The translations under genes were made by a program, and so were the position numbers. A DNA stretch of 64,000 nucleotides from Paracoccaceae bacterium (GTDB lineage Bacteria > Pseudomonadota > Alphaproteobacteria > Rhodobacterales > Rhodobacteraceae), in the NCBI GenBank assembly GCA_022763485.1, contig JALEGX010000011.1, forward strand, positions 1 through 64,000. Reading direction: 5' to 3'. The notes under the pieces are model-generated. The model was not told the origin of the DNA and made no database searches. It saw only the letters and a program-made list of their open reading frames with translations. Numbering within the stretch: position 1 is the stretch's first letter; every line of letters begins with the position of its first letter. Below are positions 43,102 through 51,864 of the stretch, piece by piece.

Positions 43102-43362
43102 ATGAGCGTCAAATCATCGATTTCTCTGACAGACCAGCAGGATGCCTTTGCACGCAACCTGATTGAACAGGGGCGCTACTCCAGCCTGAGCGCGGTTCTC
43201 CAAAAAGGGCTGGACCTGTTGCAGCAAAAAACTGAAGCAGAAGAGGTGGAGACCGCTGCATTGAAAGCTTTGCTTTCCGAGCGCCAGACGGGAACCTTCG
43301 TGTCGGGCGAGGAAATGCGAGATCGTTTGGCTGACATGATCGAACGGAAGCGGCAAACCTGA
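43102..43362 (+). CDS. parD: ParD-type antitoxin
   Basis: The 86-residue protein starts with a ribbon-helix-helix N-terminus (MSVKSSISLTDQQDAFARNLIEQGRYSSLSAVLQKGLDLLQQK) and has an acidic toxin-binding tail. The AGGAGAC site four bases before ATG 43102 sets the start. It neutralises ParE and represses the operon. It is one base from the toxin gene. Confidence 0.9.
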   Translation: MSVKSSISLTDQQDAFARNLIEQGRYSSLSAVLQKGLDLLQQKTEAEEVETAALKALLSERQTGTFVSGEEMRDRLADMIERKRQT

Positions 43363-43363
43363 G

Positions 43364-43723
43364 GTGTGGACTGTTGAATTCGCAGCTGACGCCGAGCGGG
43401 ATTTCGAACTGATTTTTGACCACCTGCACAAGTCCTATCGCGATCTTGGAGAAAGTGCTGAGGTCGCCTTTGAACAAGCTGCCGTTCGTATCCAGTCCAT
43501 CCAGTCATCCGGGCTAGCAATCGCCAAAGCGCCTTATCAAGGAACGCGTCGGCCCGACATCTTGCCCGGGCTACGCTATGTCCGGCGCGAGAATGCCGTG
43601 TTCTGGTTTACTTTGGACGATGAGCGAAAGGTGGTTCGGATCCTGGCGGTGTTTTTTGGGGGTCAAGATCATATTCGGCACATGCTGACCCGTTTATTGG
43701 GGGCAGGGTCAAAGGATCAGTGA
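43364..43723 (+). CDS. parE: ParE/RelE-superfamily toxin
   Basis: The 119-residue protein has the ParE pattern: VEFAADAERDFELIFDHL, RRPDILPGLRYVRRENAVFWFTLD, VVRILAVFFGGQDHIRHML. The start is a GTG, one base after the parD stop. ParE toxins target gyrase. The pair lies 3.7 kb from repC and should stabilise the replicon. The C-terminus is a few residues longer than usual. Confidence 0.88.
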   Translation: MWTVEFAADAERDFELIFDHLHKSYRDLGESAEVAFEQAAVRIQSIQSSGLAIAKAPYQGTRRPDILPGLRYVRRENAVFWFTLDDERKVVRILAVFFGGQDHIRHMLTRLLGAGSKDQ

Positions 43724-43815
43724 CCGAGTTGCTTTGGGACGCTGCGCGCGTCGACGTCGGCTGAACCTGCAAGGCCTGCGTGCTGATGGATAGGGCAGGG
43801 GGGCATTTCATCGGA

Positions 43816-43884
43816 GGGGCAGTTGAACCCGTTCACTGCCCCTTGTTGTGGTCGAGATCGCGCCCCCAAAAGAGGCGCGATTTT
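43816..43884 (+). terminator. Two tandem hairpins after parDE
   Basis: GGGGCAGT/ACTGCCCC (43816-43823 with 43835-43842, followed by TTGTT) and ATCGCGCC/GGCGCGAT (43857-43864 with 43874-43881, followed by TTT) make two stems between parE (+) and tryptophanase (-, ends 43914). They likely end parDE transcription and block read-through from tryptophanase. Confidence 0.6.
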
Positions 43885-43913
43885 CCTTTTGTGGAAAGCC
43901 TTTACCGCTTCAC

Positions 43914-45278
43914 TCAGAGTTTTTCAAACTGGCAGGTAAAGTGCCGCATCAGCTTGGGCTGCTTTGTGATGCGATAGCCGCGCAGGCTGTTTTTGATCTG
44001 CGCCAATTCTTCGAACACTTCGATCAGATAATCCGCATGGCTTTGCGTATAAGTGCGTCGCGGAATGGCCAGGCGGACAAGATCCATCGCGGCGGGCTTT
44101 TCCGTCCCGTCAGGTTGGGCGCCAAACATCACCGTGCCGATTTCACAGCCGCGGATGCCACCCAATTCATAGAGCGCAACCGCCAGAGCCTGACCCGGGT
44201 ATTGTTGCGGCGGGATATGCGACAGCCATGCACGGGCGTCGATAAACACCGCGTGGCCACCAGCGGGTTTTACAACCGGGACGCCAAGGGCATCGAGGCG
44301 CTCGATGATATAGGTGTTGGTGCGGATGCGATAGCGCAGGTAATCTTCGTCCACGATTTCGGTCAGACCCTGCGCCAGCGCCTCAAGATCGCGTCCCGAC
44401 AGGCCGCCATAGGTCGGGAAACCTTCGGTGCGGATCAGGTGATTGCGCGCCTGTTCGGCCAGATCGTCATCGTTCAACGCCAGCCAGCCGCCAATGTTGC
44501 CAAAAGCGTCCTTTTTGGCGCTCATGGTCATCCCGTCGGCTTCGGAGAAACAATCGCGTACGATGTCAGGGATGCTGCGATCCTGCTGACCTTCTTCGCG
44601 TTCCTTGATGAACCAGGCGTTTTCAGCGAACCGGCAGCCGTCGATGAAAAACGGCTTGCCGAATTTCCGGGCAAGGGCGGCAGTGGCGCGGATATTGGCC
44701 AGGCTGACCGGCTGTCCACCGCCGGCATTGTTGGTGATGGTGATCATCACGCAGGGCACGCTGTCGCCGTGCTCAACCAGATAGGCTTCGAGCTTGTCCA
44801 GGTCCATGTTGCCCTTGAACGGGTGCAGATTGGCGGGATCGTGGCCTTCGGCGATGACAAGGTCATGCCCATTGGCGCCTGACGCCTCGATGTTGCCGCG
44901 TGTGGTGTCGAAATGGGTGTTGTTGGGGATGTTTTTGCCGGGGCCCCCAAAGATCGAGAACAAGATCGCCTCGGCGGCGCGCCCCTGGTGGGTGGGAATG
45001 ACGTGTTTGAACGGCGCGAGGTTCTTGACCGCCGCCTCAAACCGGTAAAACGACGGAGACCCGGCATAGCTTTCGTCACCGCGCATCACGGCCGACCATT
45101 GTGTGGCGCTCATGGCGCCGGTGCCGCTGTCGGTCAAAAAGTCGATCAGCACGTCATTTGAGTGCAGTCCAAACAGGTTGTAATGCGCGTCCTTGAGCAG
45201 GTTCTGGCGCTCTTCGCGCGTGGTCATGCGGATCGGCTCGACCGATTTGATGCGGAAAGGTTCAATGATGGTTTTCAT
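43914..45278 (-). CDS. tnaA: Tryptophanase (tryptophan indole-lyase)
   Basis: The 454-residue PLP beta-eliminating lyase has PTHQGR (about 90), NNAGGGQP, the PLP-lysine segment MTMSAKKDAFGNIGG and LSGRDLEA. Two regions separate tryptophanases from tyrosine phenol-lyases: here GCEIG lacks the Arg that TPL uses (ERG), and MRHFT has the TnaA-type His. The C-terminus (RLAIPRRTYTQSHADYLIEVFE) also follows TnaA. The enzyme converts L-tryptophan to indole, pyruvate and ammonia. ATG 45278 has a TTGGAG site. Tyrosine phenol-lyase activity is less likely but not excluded. Confidence 0.88.
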   Translation of the reverse strand: MKTIIEPFRIKSVEPIRMTTREERQNLLKDAHYNLFGLHSNDVLIDFLTDSGTGAMSATQWSAVMRGDESYAGSPSFYRFEAAVKNLAPFKHVIPTHQGRAAEAILFSIFGGPGKNIPNNTHFDTTRGNIEASGANGHDLVIAEGHDPANLHPFKGNMDLDKLEAYLVEHGDSVPCVMITITNNAGGGQPVSLANIRATAALARKFGKPFFIDGCRFAENAWFIKEREEGQQDRSIPDIVRDCFSEADGMTMSAKKDAFGNIGGWLALNDDDLAEQARNHLIRTEGFPTYGGLSGRDLEALAQGLTEIVDEDYLRYRIRTNTYIIERLDALGVPVVKPAGGHAVFIDARAWLSHIPPQQYPGQALAVALYELGGIRGCEIGTVMFGAQPDGTEKPAAMDLVRLAIPRRTYTQSHADYLIEVFEELAQIKNSLRGYRITKQPKLMRHFTCQFEKL

Positions 45279-45279
45279 T

Positions 45280-45405
45280 TCAGGGCTCCAATGTTTCGGC
45301 CCTGTCATGATCGGTGCAACAAAAAACGATCGGGCCGAAGCGCCACGGTTGCCCTGTGAAGGACCGCGCCAGCGCCCAAGATGTTGCCGGCCCAACGGAT
45401 TGCAT
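45280..45405 (-). other. Possible Trp-containing leader peptide before tryptophanase
   Basis: A 41-codon frame from ATG 45405 has two tryptophan codons (TSW and QPW) and ends in TGA one base before the tryptophanase ATG (TGA-A-ATG). In E. coli, tna expression depends on a short leader (TnaC) with an essential Trp, but that leader is 24 residues and not similar here. No clear ribosome-binding site precedes it. Treat as a hypothesis. Confidence 0.3.
45295..45339 (-). promoter_or_regulatory. Stem-loop in the tryptophanase leader
   Basis: TTCGGCCC pairs with GGGCCGAA (45295-45302 with 45332-45339) around an inner GATCG/CGATC pair (45309-45313 with 45327-45331). The structure lies 17 bases upstream of the tryptophanase start, so it could control ribosome access or transcription. 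It overlaps the possible leader peptide. Confidence 0.5.
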
Positions 45406-45505
45406 TTGCTTCAGACGGTCAAGTGCCAGAATGCCGCATGTCAGGCGGGGCGGCGGTCCCGGTTGCAAAGTGAAACGTGATCAACCCGATTTGCGGGCGC
45501 TTGCT

Positions 45506-46174
45506 CTATTCATGGTTGCCCTGAGCCGGGTCGGCTTGCGTGAGAAGTTGGTTCAGACGCGCAACCTGTTGTTCTGTGACTGGCTGACCGGTGTGGCAAA
45601 ATACGTAGTAGGGGCCGGTTTTTCGGCGATCCAGGCGGTTTTTGCGATTGGACAGAGAGTCATATCCGATCTGGGCAAAGTAGATCAGGCGCGCCCGAAC
45701 CTCAGCTTCTTCTTGCACGAAACCAAACCGCTCAAACATGCTCGTGAGAGCGGAGAGGCGCGAGTTGTCGGACATATCGACGAACCGCAATATTGACTTG
45801 TCCTTGCGGGCCCATTCCCGGATGGCAAAGTCTAATTGGGGGTCAAAAAGTTTGGTGTTGGCCCAGCATTCAAAAACATCAATCACAGCATCATTAATGG
45901 TTTCCGCGTTTGTATTGGCGCGATTGACGATGGCGTTTGTGTTGCGTTCCAGCCAATGGTCCACAATCGCGTCCAGCAAGTCCTGCCGGTTTTCAAAGAA
46001 CCAGTAAAAGCTGGACCTTGCGCAGTCCAAATGCTCGGACAGTGGCGCGATTTTCACCGCATCGATGCCGTCTTTCATCATCACTTCCACAGCGGCATCA
46101 ATCCAATGGTTGCGGGTCATACGGTGGGGCCCGCGGACATTTTTCTTTCCCTCGTCACCGGGTGAGGTCGTCAT
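45506..46174 (-). CDS. TetR-family regulator
   Basis: The 222-residue protein has an HTH in residues 20-65 (NHWIDAAVEVMMKDGIDAVKIAPLSEHLDCARSSFYWFFENRQDLLDAI) and a C-terminal ligand domain with WANTKLFDPQLDFAIREWA. ATG 46174 (MTTSPGDEG) has GGAG six bases upstream. It is divergent from soxBDAG with a palindrome between them, and it reads towards tryptophanase (227-base gap). It may therefore control sox, tryptophanase or both. Confidence 0.9.
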   Translation of the reverse strand: MTTSPGDEGKKNVRGPHRMTRNHWIDAAVEVMMKDGIDAVKIAPLSEHLDCARSSFYWFFENRQDLLDAIVDHWLERNTNAIVNRANTNAETINDAVIDVFECWANTKLFDPQLDFAIREWARKDKSILRFVDMSDNSRLSALTSMFERFGFVQEEAEVRARLIYFAQIGYDSLSNRKNRLDRRKTGPYYVFCHTGQPVTEQQVARLNQLLTQADPAQGNHE

Positions 46175-46204
46175 CGCAGCTCCAGTTTGTCGTTGTGCAG
46201 ATAT

Positions 46205-46218
46205 GTACAATAATGTAC
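46205..46218. promoter_or_regulatory. TetR operator candidate in the tetR/sox divergent region
   Basis: GTACA-ATAA-TGTAC is a perfect 5-base-arm inverted repeat, 31 bases upstream of the TetR ATG and 45 bases upstream of soxB, within the 88-base divergent gap. It is short but in the expected place. Confidence 0.45.
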
Positions 46219-46262
46219 CTAGACATGGTGTGGTTCACTTTATCTAACATGAAGGGCCGTCG

Positions 46263-47507
46263 ATGACAAAGTCGTATTCGGGATTCCGGTTGCTCAAAGA
46301 GGGGATCGGCGGCAACAAGGGATGGGGTCAGGCTTGGCGCACTCCGGAGCCTGAAAAAATATATGATTTCATCATTGTAGGGGGCGGGGGGCACGGTCTG
46401 GCCACAGCTTATTACCTTGCGAAAAAGCACGGGCAGAAGAAGGTTGCCGTCATCGAAAGAGGGTGGCTTGGGGGCGGAAATACCGGCCGGAACACCACTG
46501 TCGTTCGGTCGAACTACTTCTATCCTGAAAGTGCAGCATTGTACGATATGTCGCTCAAGCTGTACGAGCAACTGTCCCGCGAGCTGAACTTCAACATCAT
46601 GCTGTCCCAGCGCGGCATGGTTGTTCTGGCCCATTCCGATCCGGAAATGGAGCTGTCGGCGCGCATTGTGAATGCGATGCAGATCAACGGAACCGACGCC
46701 GAGCTGATCGATGCGGATCGCGTCAAGAAACTGGCGCCCATTCTGAACACGCGCCCGGACGCGCGCTTTCCGATCAAAGGTGGCGTGTATCAGGGGCGCG
46801 GCGGTACCGCCCGTCACGATGCGGTGGCCTGGGGTTATGCGCGTGCGGCGGATGCGTTGGGCGTGGACATCATCCAGAATTGCGAAGTCACCAATTTCCT
46901 GATTGAAGGCGGCGAATGCAAAGGCGTTGAAACCAGCAAGGGCACCATCCGGGCCAGCCGTGTTGGCGTTGCTGTGGCCGGGCATTCCACGGTTATGGGC
47001 GGGTATAAATTGCCGATCCAGACCTATACGCTTCAGGCCTTTGTCAGTGAGCCGATGAAGCCGGTCATGGACACGGTGGCGTTCTCGCCCTCCTACGGCA
47101 CCTATTTCAGCCAGTCCGACAAGGGTGGGTTGGTCATTGGCGGCGGCTTGGATCGTATTCCGTCCTACGCGCAAAAGGGCAATATGCCTGCGCAAGAGGC
47201 CGTTCTGTCCGGTCTGATTGAAATGGCGCCGGCGCTGGCCAAGGTCAAATTGCTGCGCCATTGGGGTGGGGCGGTCGATGTGACCCCCGACAGTTCGCCG
47301 GTGATTGGGCCGGTGGACGTTCCAGGCATCTATATCAACTGCGGTTGGGGCACCGGTGGCTTCAAGGCCATTCCGGCGGGCGGCTATCTGTTGGCGCATC
47401 TTCTGGCGACAGGCAAGCACCACGAGGTCAGCGCGCCGTTTGACCCAAGCCGGTTCCGCAAGGGCCGACTGATCGACGAAGCCGCGGCTTCGGGCATCGC
47501 GCACTAG
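46263..47507 (+). CDS. soxB: Sarcosine oxidase-type beta subunit
   Basis: The 414-residue FAD-dependent DAO-family protein has FIIVGGGGHGLATAYYLAKKHG (about 36-57), a GNTGRNTTVVRSNYFYPES segment, ARHDAVAWGYARAA (about 180, the region carrying the covalent FMN histidine in heterotetrameric enzymes) and HWGGAVDVTPDSSPVIGP. The heterotetramer oxidises sarcosine to glycine, with formaldehyde or 5,10-methylene-THF. No glyA, folD or purU lies alongside, unlike many sox operons. Confidence 0.92.
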   Translation: MTKSYSGFRLLKEGIGGNKGWGQAWRTPEPEKIYDFIIVGGGGHGLATAYYLAKKHGQKKVAVIERGWLGGGNTGRNTTVVRSNYFYPESAALYDMSLKLYEQLSRELNFNIMLSQRGMVVLAHSDPEMELSARIVNAMQINGTDAELIDADRVKKLAPILNTRPDARFPIKGGVYQGRGGTARHDAVAWGYARAADALGVDIIQNCEVTNFLIEGGECKGVETSKGTIRASRVGVAVAGHSTVMGGYKLPIQTYTLQAFVSEPMKPVMDTVAFSPSYGTYFSQSDKGGLVIGGGLDRIPSYAQKGNMPAQEAVLSGLIEMAPALAKVKLLRHWGGAVDVTPDSSPVIGPVDVPGIYINCGWGTGGFKAIPAGGYLLAHLLATGKHHEVSAPFDPSRFRKGRLIDEAAASGIAH

Positions 47508-47517
47508 GAGGCAAGCC

Positions 47518-47784
47518 ATGCAAAGATTTCCGTGCCCGTTTTGCGGGCTTCGCGACGAAACAGAGTTCTTCTATGCCGGGGACCTGGGCAAGGTTCGGCC
47601 CGATACGACGCAGCCCGTTTCCGATGAGGAATGGAGCGCCTACCTGAATGATTACGCCAACGTAAAGGGTAGGGCGAAAGAGGTTTGGGTGCATACCGCG
47701 TGTCAGGAATACCTCGCGCTGGAGCGAGACACCGTGACCATGGACGTGCTTTCCGTCACACAGTTCAGAAAAGGTGAGATATGA
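47518..47784 (+). CDS. soxD: Sarcosine oxidase-type delta subunit
   Basis: The 88-residue protein has CPFCG (about 6-10) and a distal H-x2-C (HTACQEYL), the zinc-binding set of SoxD. GAGGCAAGCC lies before ATG 47518. The stop overlaps the soxA start by four bases (ATGA). It is a small structural subunit of the heterotetramer. Confidence 0.93.
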   Translation: MQRFPCPFCGLRDETEFFYAGDLGKVRPDTTQPVSDEEWSAYLNDYANVKGRAKEVWVHTACQEYLALERDTVTMDVLSVTQFRKGEI

Positions 47785-50579
47785 GCGGATATCGCATTGA
47801 GACCGCAGGTCGGGTCAACCGTGCGGCGCCCCTGACGTTCACCTTTGATGGGGTCGGATATAGCGGTTTTGAGGGCGATACACTGGTCTCTGCGCTGTTG
47901 GCCAACGGCGTCGACGTTCTGGGGCGCAGCTTCAAGTATCACCGCCCGCGGGGCGCCTGGGGCGCTTGGTTCGATGATCCAAATGCCGTGTTCAGCGTCC
48001 GTCTGAACGGTGTTGAAATGCCCAATATGATCGGCGCGACAACCCCATTGGAAGACGGCATGGAACTGCGCGCGGTCAACGCCTTTCCGACGGCCAAGAG
48101 CGACATCAAAGGGGCGCTGGACCTGTTCAACCGCTTCCTGGGCGCTGGTTTCTACTACAAGACCTTCATGTGGCCGGATTGGCATCTGTTCGAGCATCCG
48201 ATCCGCAAGATGGCGGGCCTTGGCGCGCTGGACGGAAAGGTGATCGAAGATTTCGAAAGCGACCAGATCCACGACCGCTGCGATCTGCTGGTTGTTGGCG
48301 GGGGTGTTTCGGGCCTGACTGCGGCGCGCACAGCGGCTGAAGCTGGTCAGAATGTTGTTCTGGTGGATGACCACGCAGAGCTGGGCGGCACGGCCTTCCA
48401 GCGCCAGCTGATTGATGGTGTTGCGGCAGCTGACTGGGTTGGCCAGCAAGTCGCGGCGATCACCGCCGCCGGTGGCCGGATGATGGCCAATGCCACCGCG
48501 TTTGGGGTGTTTGACCACAAGCTGGTGGGCATTGTGCAGAACAAGGGCTTTGGTCGTGCGCCTGACCTGACCCGGATGCGGGCCAAGCGTATGGTGATCG
48601 CGTCCGGTGTGATCGACCGGCCGCTGACCTTTGGCAACAACGATCGCCCCGGCGTTATGTCGCTGAATGGTGCGGCAGAACTGGTGGCGCGTTACGGCGT
48701 GGTTGCGGGTAAAAAGATCGCGATCCTGTCCAGCCATTCCGAGGTTGACCATTATGCGTCCGTGCTGCGCGACGCAGGCGGCGACGTGGAGGTGATCGAG
48801 GCGCGCTCGACCAATATTCAGGCGCTTGGCAAAAAGCGCGTAAACGGCCTGAAGCTGGATGGCCGCCGCGTTGCCTGTGACACTATTCTGACCTCGGCCG
48901 GTCTGGCGCCGGTGCTGCATTTGTGGCGACATGCGGGGGGCAAACTTGATTGGAGCGAAACCGCCAATGCCTTCCTGCCCGCCGCTGGGCCGGATTGGAT
49001 ATCGGTTACGGGGTCGGCCAATGGTATCTTTGGCGTCGAGGCCAAGCTGGCCGATGTGCGCGCCGTTGTCTTGGGTTCGGACCGCCAGGCCCGCACCGCA
49101 AGCTACAAGGCCACCCCGGTCACGCCGGACCCCGACAGCAAGCTGCGCCAATGGGTTGATTTCCAACATGACGTCACCGTCAAGGACATCGCCCTGGCCA
49201 AGCGCGAAAACTATGTCTCGGTCGAGCACCTGAAACGGTACACGACCCTGGGCATGGCGAACGATCAGGGCAAAACCTCGAACGTGCCGGCGCTGTCGTT
49301 GATGGCAAAGCTTCAGAACAAGCCGGTGCCGGAAGTGGGGACAACAACCTTCCGTCCGCCTTTCGTGCCGGTGCCGCTGGAAATCTATCGTGGCGCCCAT
49401 CGCCAACAGCAATTCCACCCGGTCAAACGCCTGTCGCTGGAGGCGCAGCACCGTGCCGCCGGGGCGGCCCTGGGTGAATATGGCGGTTGGCTGCGCCCGG
49501 CATGGTATGGCGACAAAGAAGCCGACACCGTGAAAGTGGAAGCAAAACGCGCCCGCGAAACGGCTGGGTTCTTTGACGCGTCGCCCCTGGGCAAGATCGA
49601 AGTCATGGGGCCGGATGCCGAGGCCTTTATGAACTTCATCTACTACAACAACATGGCGACGCTGAAACCGGGTTTTATCCGCTATGGGTTTGTGCTGACC
49701 GAGCGCGGCGCGGTGTTCGATGACGGGGTTGTCGCGCGGTTTGATCAGAACCGCTATGTGATTTCCTGTTCGTCCAGCCACGTCGAAGGCATGTCCGGGC
49801 TGCTGGAAGCCTGGCGGCAGGATGGCAATGATCCCGATCGCGTGTTTGTGCACGACACGACGCACCACTGGTCGACCGTCACGGTCACCGGGCCCAAGGC
49901 GCGCGATATTGTCGGCGCTGTGGTGTCGGGCATCGACCTGTCGGCCGAAGCCTTCCCGCATATGCAGTTCCGTCTGGGCCAGATGAACGGCATCGAGGTT
50001 CGGGTGGCCCGCGTCAGCTTTACCGGTGATCTGAGCTTTGAAATCTCGATCGAGACCGGCAAGGTCGCCGAATTGTGGCAGGCGGTGTCTGACGCGGCCA
50101 AAGCGCATGGGGCAGGGCCGATGGGCATGGAGGCCCTGGCGATCCTGCGGGCGGAAAAAGGTTATATCGTTGTCGGCAAAGACACGGATGGTGAAACCAT
50201 GCCGCATGATCTTGGCTTTGGCGCGCCCCGGTTGAAGAAAAAAGCCGCCTTTGTCGGGGACCGCAGCCTGCACACCGAAAACGCCAATCGCGAGGATCGT
50301 AAGCTGTTGACCGGCCTTGCCGTTTCTGCGGGTGAAACGCCCTTGCCCGAAGGCGCCCACATTGTGAGCCGCCAGAATGGCAAGATGAAGTCACATGGCT
50401 TTGTCACCTCAAGCTATGACAGTCCGAACACGGGGGCGCCCATCGCCATGGCCTTGGTCGACGCCACTTTGGTCAAAGATGGCGCGAAGGTCGAGATTTT
50501 CCATCTGGGCGCCTCGCGTCATGCAACGATTGCAAGCCCTGTTTTCTATGATCAGCAAGGGGATCGCCTCAATGCGTAA
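47781..50579 (+). CDS. soxA: Sarcosine oxidase-type alpha subunit
   Basis: The 932-residue protein has an N-terminal Fer2-like domain (about 15-100: GYSGFEGDTLVSALLANGVDVLGRSFKYHRPRG). A NAD-binding FAD/NAD module follows (VVGGGVSGLTAARTAAEAG, about 170), with C-terminal aminomethyltransferase (GcvT-like) and GCV-C domains (about 560-930) that bind tetrahydrofolate. It is slightly shorter than many SoxA proteins (about 960-1000). It is translated with soxD (overlap) and soxG (overlap). Confidence 0.93.
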   Translation: MSGYRIETAGRVNRAAPLTFTFDGVGYSGFEGDTLVSALLANGVDVLGRSFKYHRPRGAWGAWFDDPNAVFSVRLNGVEMPNMIGATTPLEDGMELRAVNAFPTAKSDIKGALDLFNRFLGAGFYYKTFMWPDWHLFEHPIRKMAGLGALDGKVIEDFESDQIHDRCDLLVVGGGVSGLTAARTAAEAGQNVVLVDDHAELGGTAFQRQLIDGVAAADWVGQQVAAITAAGGRMMANATAFGVFDHKLVGIVQNKGFGRAPDLTRMRAKRMVIASGVIDRPLTFGNNDRPGVMSLNGAAELVARYGVVAGKKIAILSSHSEVDHYASVLRDAGGDVEVIEARSTNIQALGKKRVNGLKLDGRRVACDTILTSAGLAPVLHLWRHAGGKLDWSETANAFLPAAGPDWISVTGSANGIFGVEAKLADVRAVVLGSDRQARTASYKATPVTPDPDSKLRQWVDFQHDVTVKDIALAKRENYVSVEHLKRYTTLGMANDQGKTSNVPALSLMAKLQNKPVPEVGTTTFRPPFVPVPLEIYRGAHRQQQFHPVKRLSLEAQHRAAGAALGEYGGWLRPAWYGDKEADTVKVEAKRARETAGFFDASPLGKIEVMGPDAEAFMNFIYYNNMATLKPGFIRYGFVLTERGAVFDDGVVARFDQNRYVISCSSSHVEGMSGLLEAWRQDGNDPDRVFVHDTTHHWSTVTVTGPKARDIVGAVVSGIDLSAEAFPHMQFRLGQMNGIEVRVARVSFTGDLSFEISIETGKVAELWQAVSDAAKAHGAGPMGMEALAILRAEKGYIVVGKDTDGETMPHDLGFGAPRLKKKAAFVGDRSLHTENANREDRKLLTGLAVSAGETPLPEGAHIVSRQNGKMKSHGFVTSSYDSPNTGAPIAMALVDATLVKDGAKVEIFHLGASRHATIASPVFYDQQGDRLNA

Positions 50580-51099
50580 TGATGCTGCAAAGTGGACGCC
50601 GTTTGAAGGCGTTGAGCGCCCGGAGATCGAGGTCGAGGGCGTGCGAATGAGCGCAATCGCTGACGTGCCTCAGGTGCTGGTCAGCGGCTCTGTTGCAGAC
50701 ATGTCAGCCGCAGAGCAGTTTGAAGCTGCTGTTGGCTGGCCGGACATTGCCGAAGCGGGGTCTTATCGGCTGCGCGCCCGCCGTGACCGTGTCATGATCG
50801 TGAATGGTCCAGCCGTTGAAGACGGTTGGGACGAAGCAAGATCTCTGGCGGTCTCAAACGTCTCGGGGGCTTTTGCCATCATCGAGCTGACGGGCCCCAA
50901 GGCGCTGGACGTCCTGCGTCGAGGTACTGAACTGAGCTTGGAGGACGCATCGGGTTCCGTTGCGCGTTCCTTTCACGGATATCCGGCCTTTATCTATCGG
51001 TACCATGATGCCGAGACCTATCGGATCCATGTACGAACCCCCATGATGGAGGGGTTCTGGGGGTTGCTCAGCACCTTCTTGCAGCGGGTAAATGAATAA
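50572..51099 (+). CDS. soxG: Sarcosine oxidase-type gamma subunit
   Basis: The 175-residue protein overlaps the soxA end by eight bases. ATG 50572 is in a different frame from the soxA stop TAA at 50577. It has GcvT-like text (VSNVSGAFAIIELTGPKALDVLRRG) and RSFHGYPAFIYRYHDAETYRIHVRTPMMEGFW as in SoxG. A strong terminator follows at 51306-51335. Confidence 0.88.
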   Translation: MRNDAAKWTPFEGVERPEIEVEGVRMSAIADVPQVLVSGSVADMSAAEQFEAAVGWPDIAEAGSYRLRARRDRVMIVNGPAVEDGWDEARSLAVSNVSGAFAIIELTGPKALDVLRRGTELSLEDASGSVARSFHGYPAFIYRYHDAETYRIHVRTPMMEGFWGLLSTFLQRVNE

Positions 51100-51305
51100 G
51101 CGCCTGGAGCTGTAGGGGCCTTTGACGGCGGCCGAAGAGACACATATTGCGTTCGTGGCCGTCGTCGGCGGCTCACGGATGAGTTTGGCCAGCCAGATTG
51201 CCGTGTTTGAGGTTCTGTAAATTCAGTCGGCTTCCGCCCGAAGATCACGAAACGCGTCTATGAACGCTGCGCAAACGCCTCCGCAAACTGATCACTGTTA
51301 GAATT
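51100..51305. other. Non-coding stretch after soxG
   Basis: This 206-base gap has no convincing gene. Reading frames across it have no recognisable similarity. It leads into the terminator at 51306 and the TRAP remnants, so some of it may be decayed transporter sequence. Confidence 0.4.
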
Positions 51306-51335
51306 GGCGGCCCGCTCTCTTTGGGCCGCCTTTTT
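51306..51335 (+). terminator. Intrinsic terminator of the sox operon
   Basis: GGCGGCCC pairs perfectly with GGGCCGCC (51306-51313 with 51323-51330) around a 9-base loop and is followed by TTTTT (51331-51335), then TTTG. Confidence 0.85.
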
Positions 51336-51354
51336 GTTTGAAGGGAGGCGAATA

Positions 51355-51615
51355 GTGAGAGCTTTCGAAAAGTGGCCGTCCAACGCGCTGGACGTCATGG
51401 CTTTGGTCAGTTCGGCGCTCATTGCGGTACTTTTGCTGTACCTGGTAATCGCGCGATATTTCCTGGGCGGCGATACGCCCACAATATTCACCGATCCTAC
51501 GTATTCCTCTGTGGATTCCGCAGCTTTCGATCGGTTTGGCCGCGATCTGCTGTTTTGGATATGGGCTTTGAGATATGTTGAGCGCGCTGCGTCGCGTCAG
51601 GGGGCAAGAATGTAA
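51355..51615 (+). pseudogene. Remnant of a TRAP small permease (dctQ-like 5' part)
   Basis: From GTG 51355, with an AAGGGAGG site six bases before it, the text FEKWPSNALDVMALVSSALIAVLLLYLVIARYFLGG looks like the first membrane segment of a DctQ protein. The rest (about 45 residues) is not DctQ-like. The remaining three helices are missing. The remnant has kept its translation start, so a short peptide may still be made. Confidence 0.5.
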
Positions 51616-51648
51616 GGTGCGATTACAGTTGTAATCCTTGTTGGGGCG

Positions 51649-51864
51649 ATGAATTCCGGGGGTCCGGTGGCATGGTCTTTTCTATGCGCCCTGATGTACC
51701 TCTATTGGGTTTTCGAGCCCAACCTGGCGACATTAATGTTGCAAGGGTATCGCTCGCTTGGTGGCGCGGTCCTGTTGGCGTTTGTGGCGCTTCCGGTCTT
51801 GTTGATCACCACGTATTGGCCTGCGCTGTCGCTGACGTTGCCCCGGTTGTTGGGTTATCTCTAA
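51649..51864 (+). pseudogene. Remnant of a TRAP large permease (dctM-like 3' end)
   Basis: The 71-codon frame ends with YRSLGGAVLLAFVALPVLLITTYWPALSLTLPRLLGYL, the same kind of C-terminus as the intact DctM at 20811-22109 (TSFWPDLSLWLPRFFGY). The rest of DctM, including all conserved hairpins, is absent. Together with the dctQ-like piece just upstream, this is the two ends of a deleted dctQM pair. Confidence 0.6.

Noticed and set aside
43914..45278. Tyrosine phenol-lyase
   Set aside because: The Arg that TPL uses to bind the phenol is absent and the C-terminal His pattern is that of tryptophanase. The kynurenine genes also support tryptophan.
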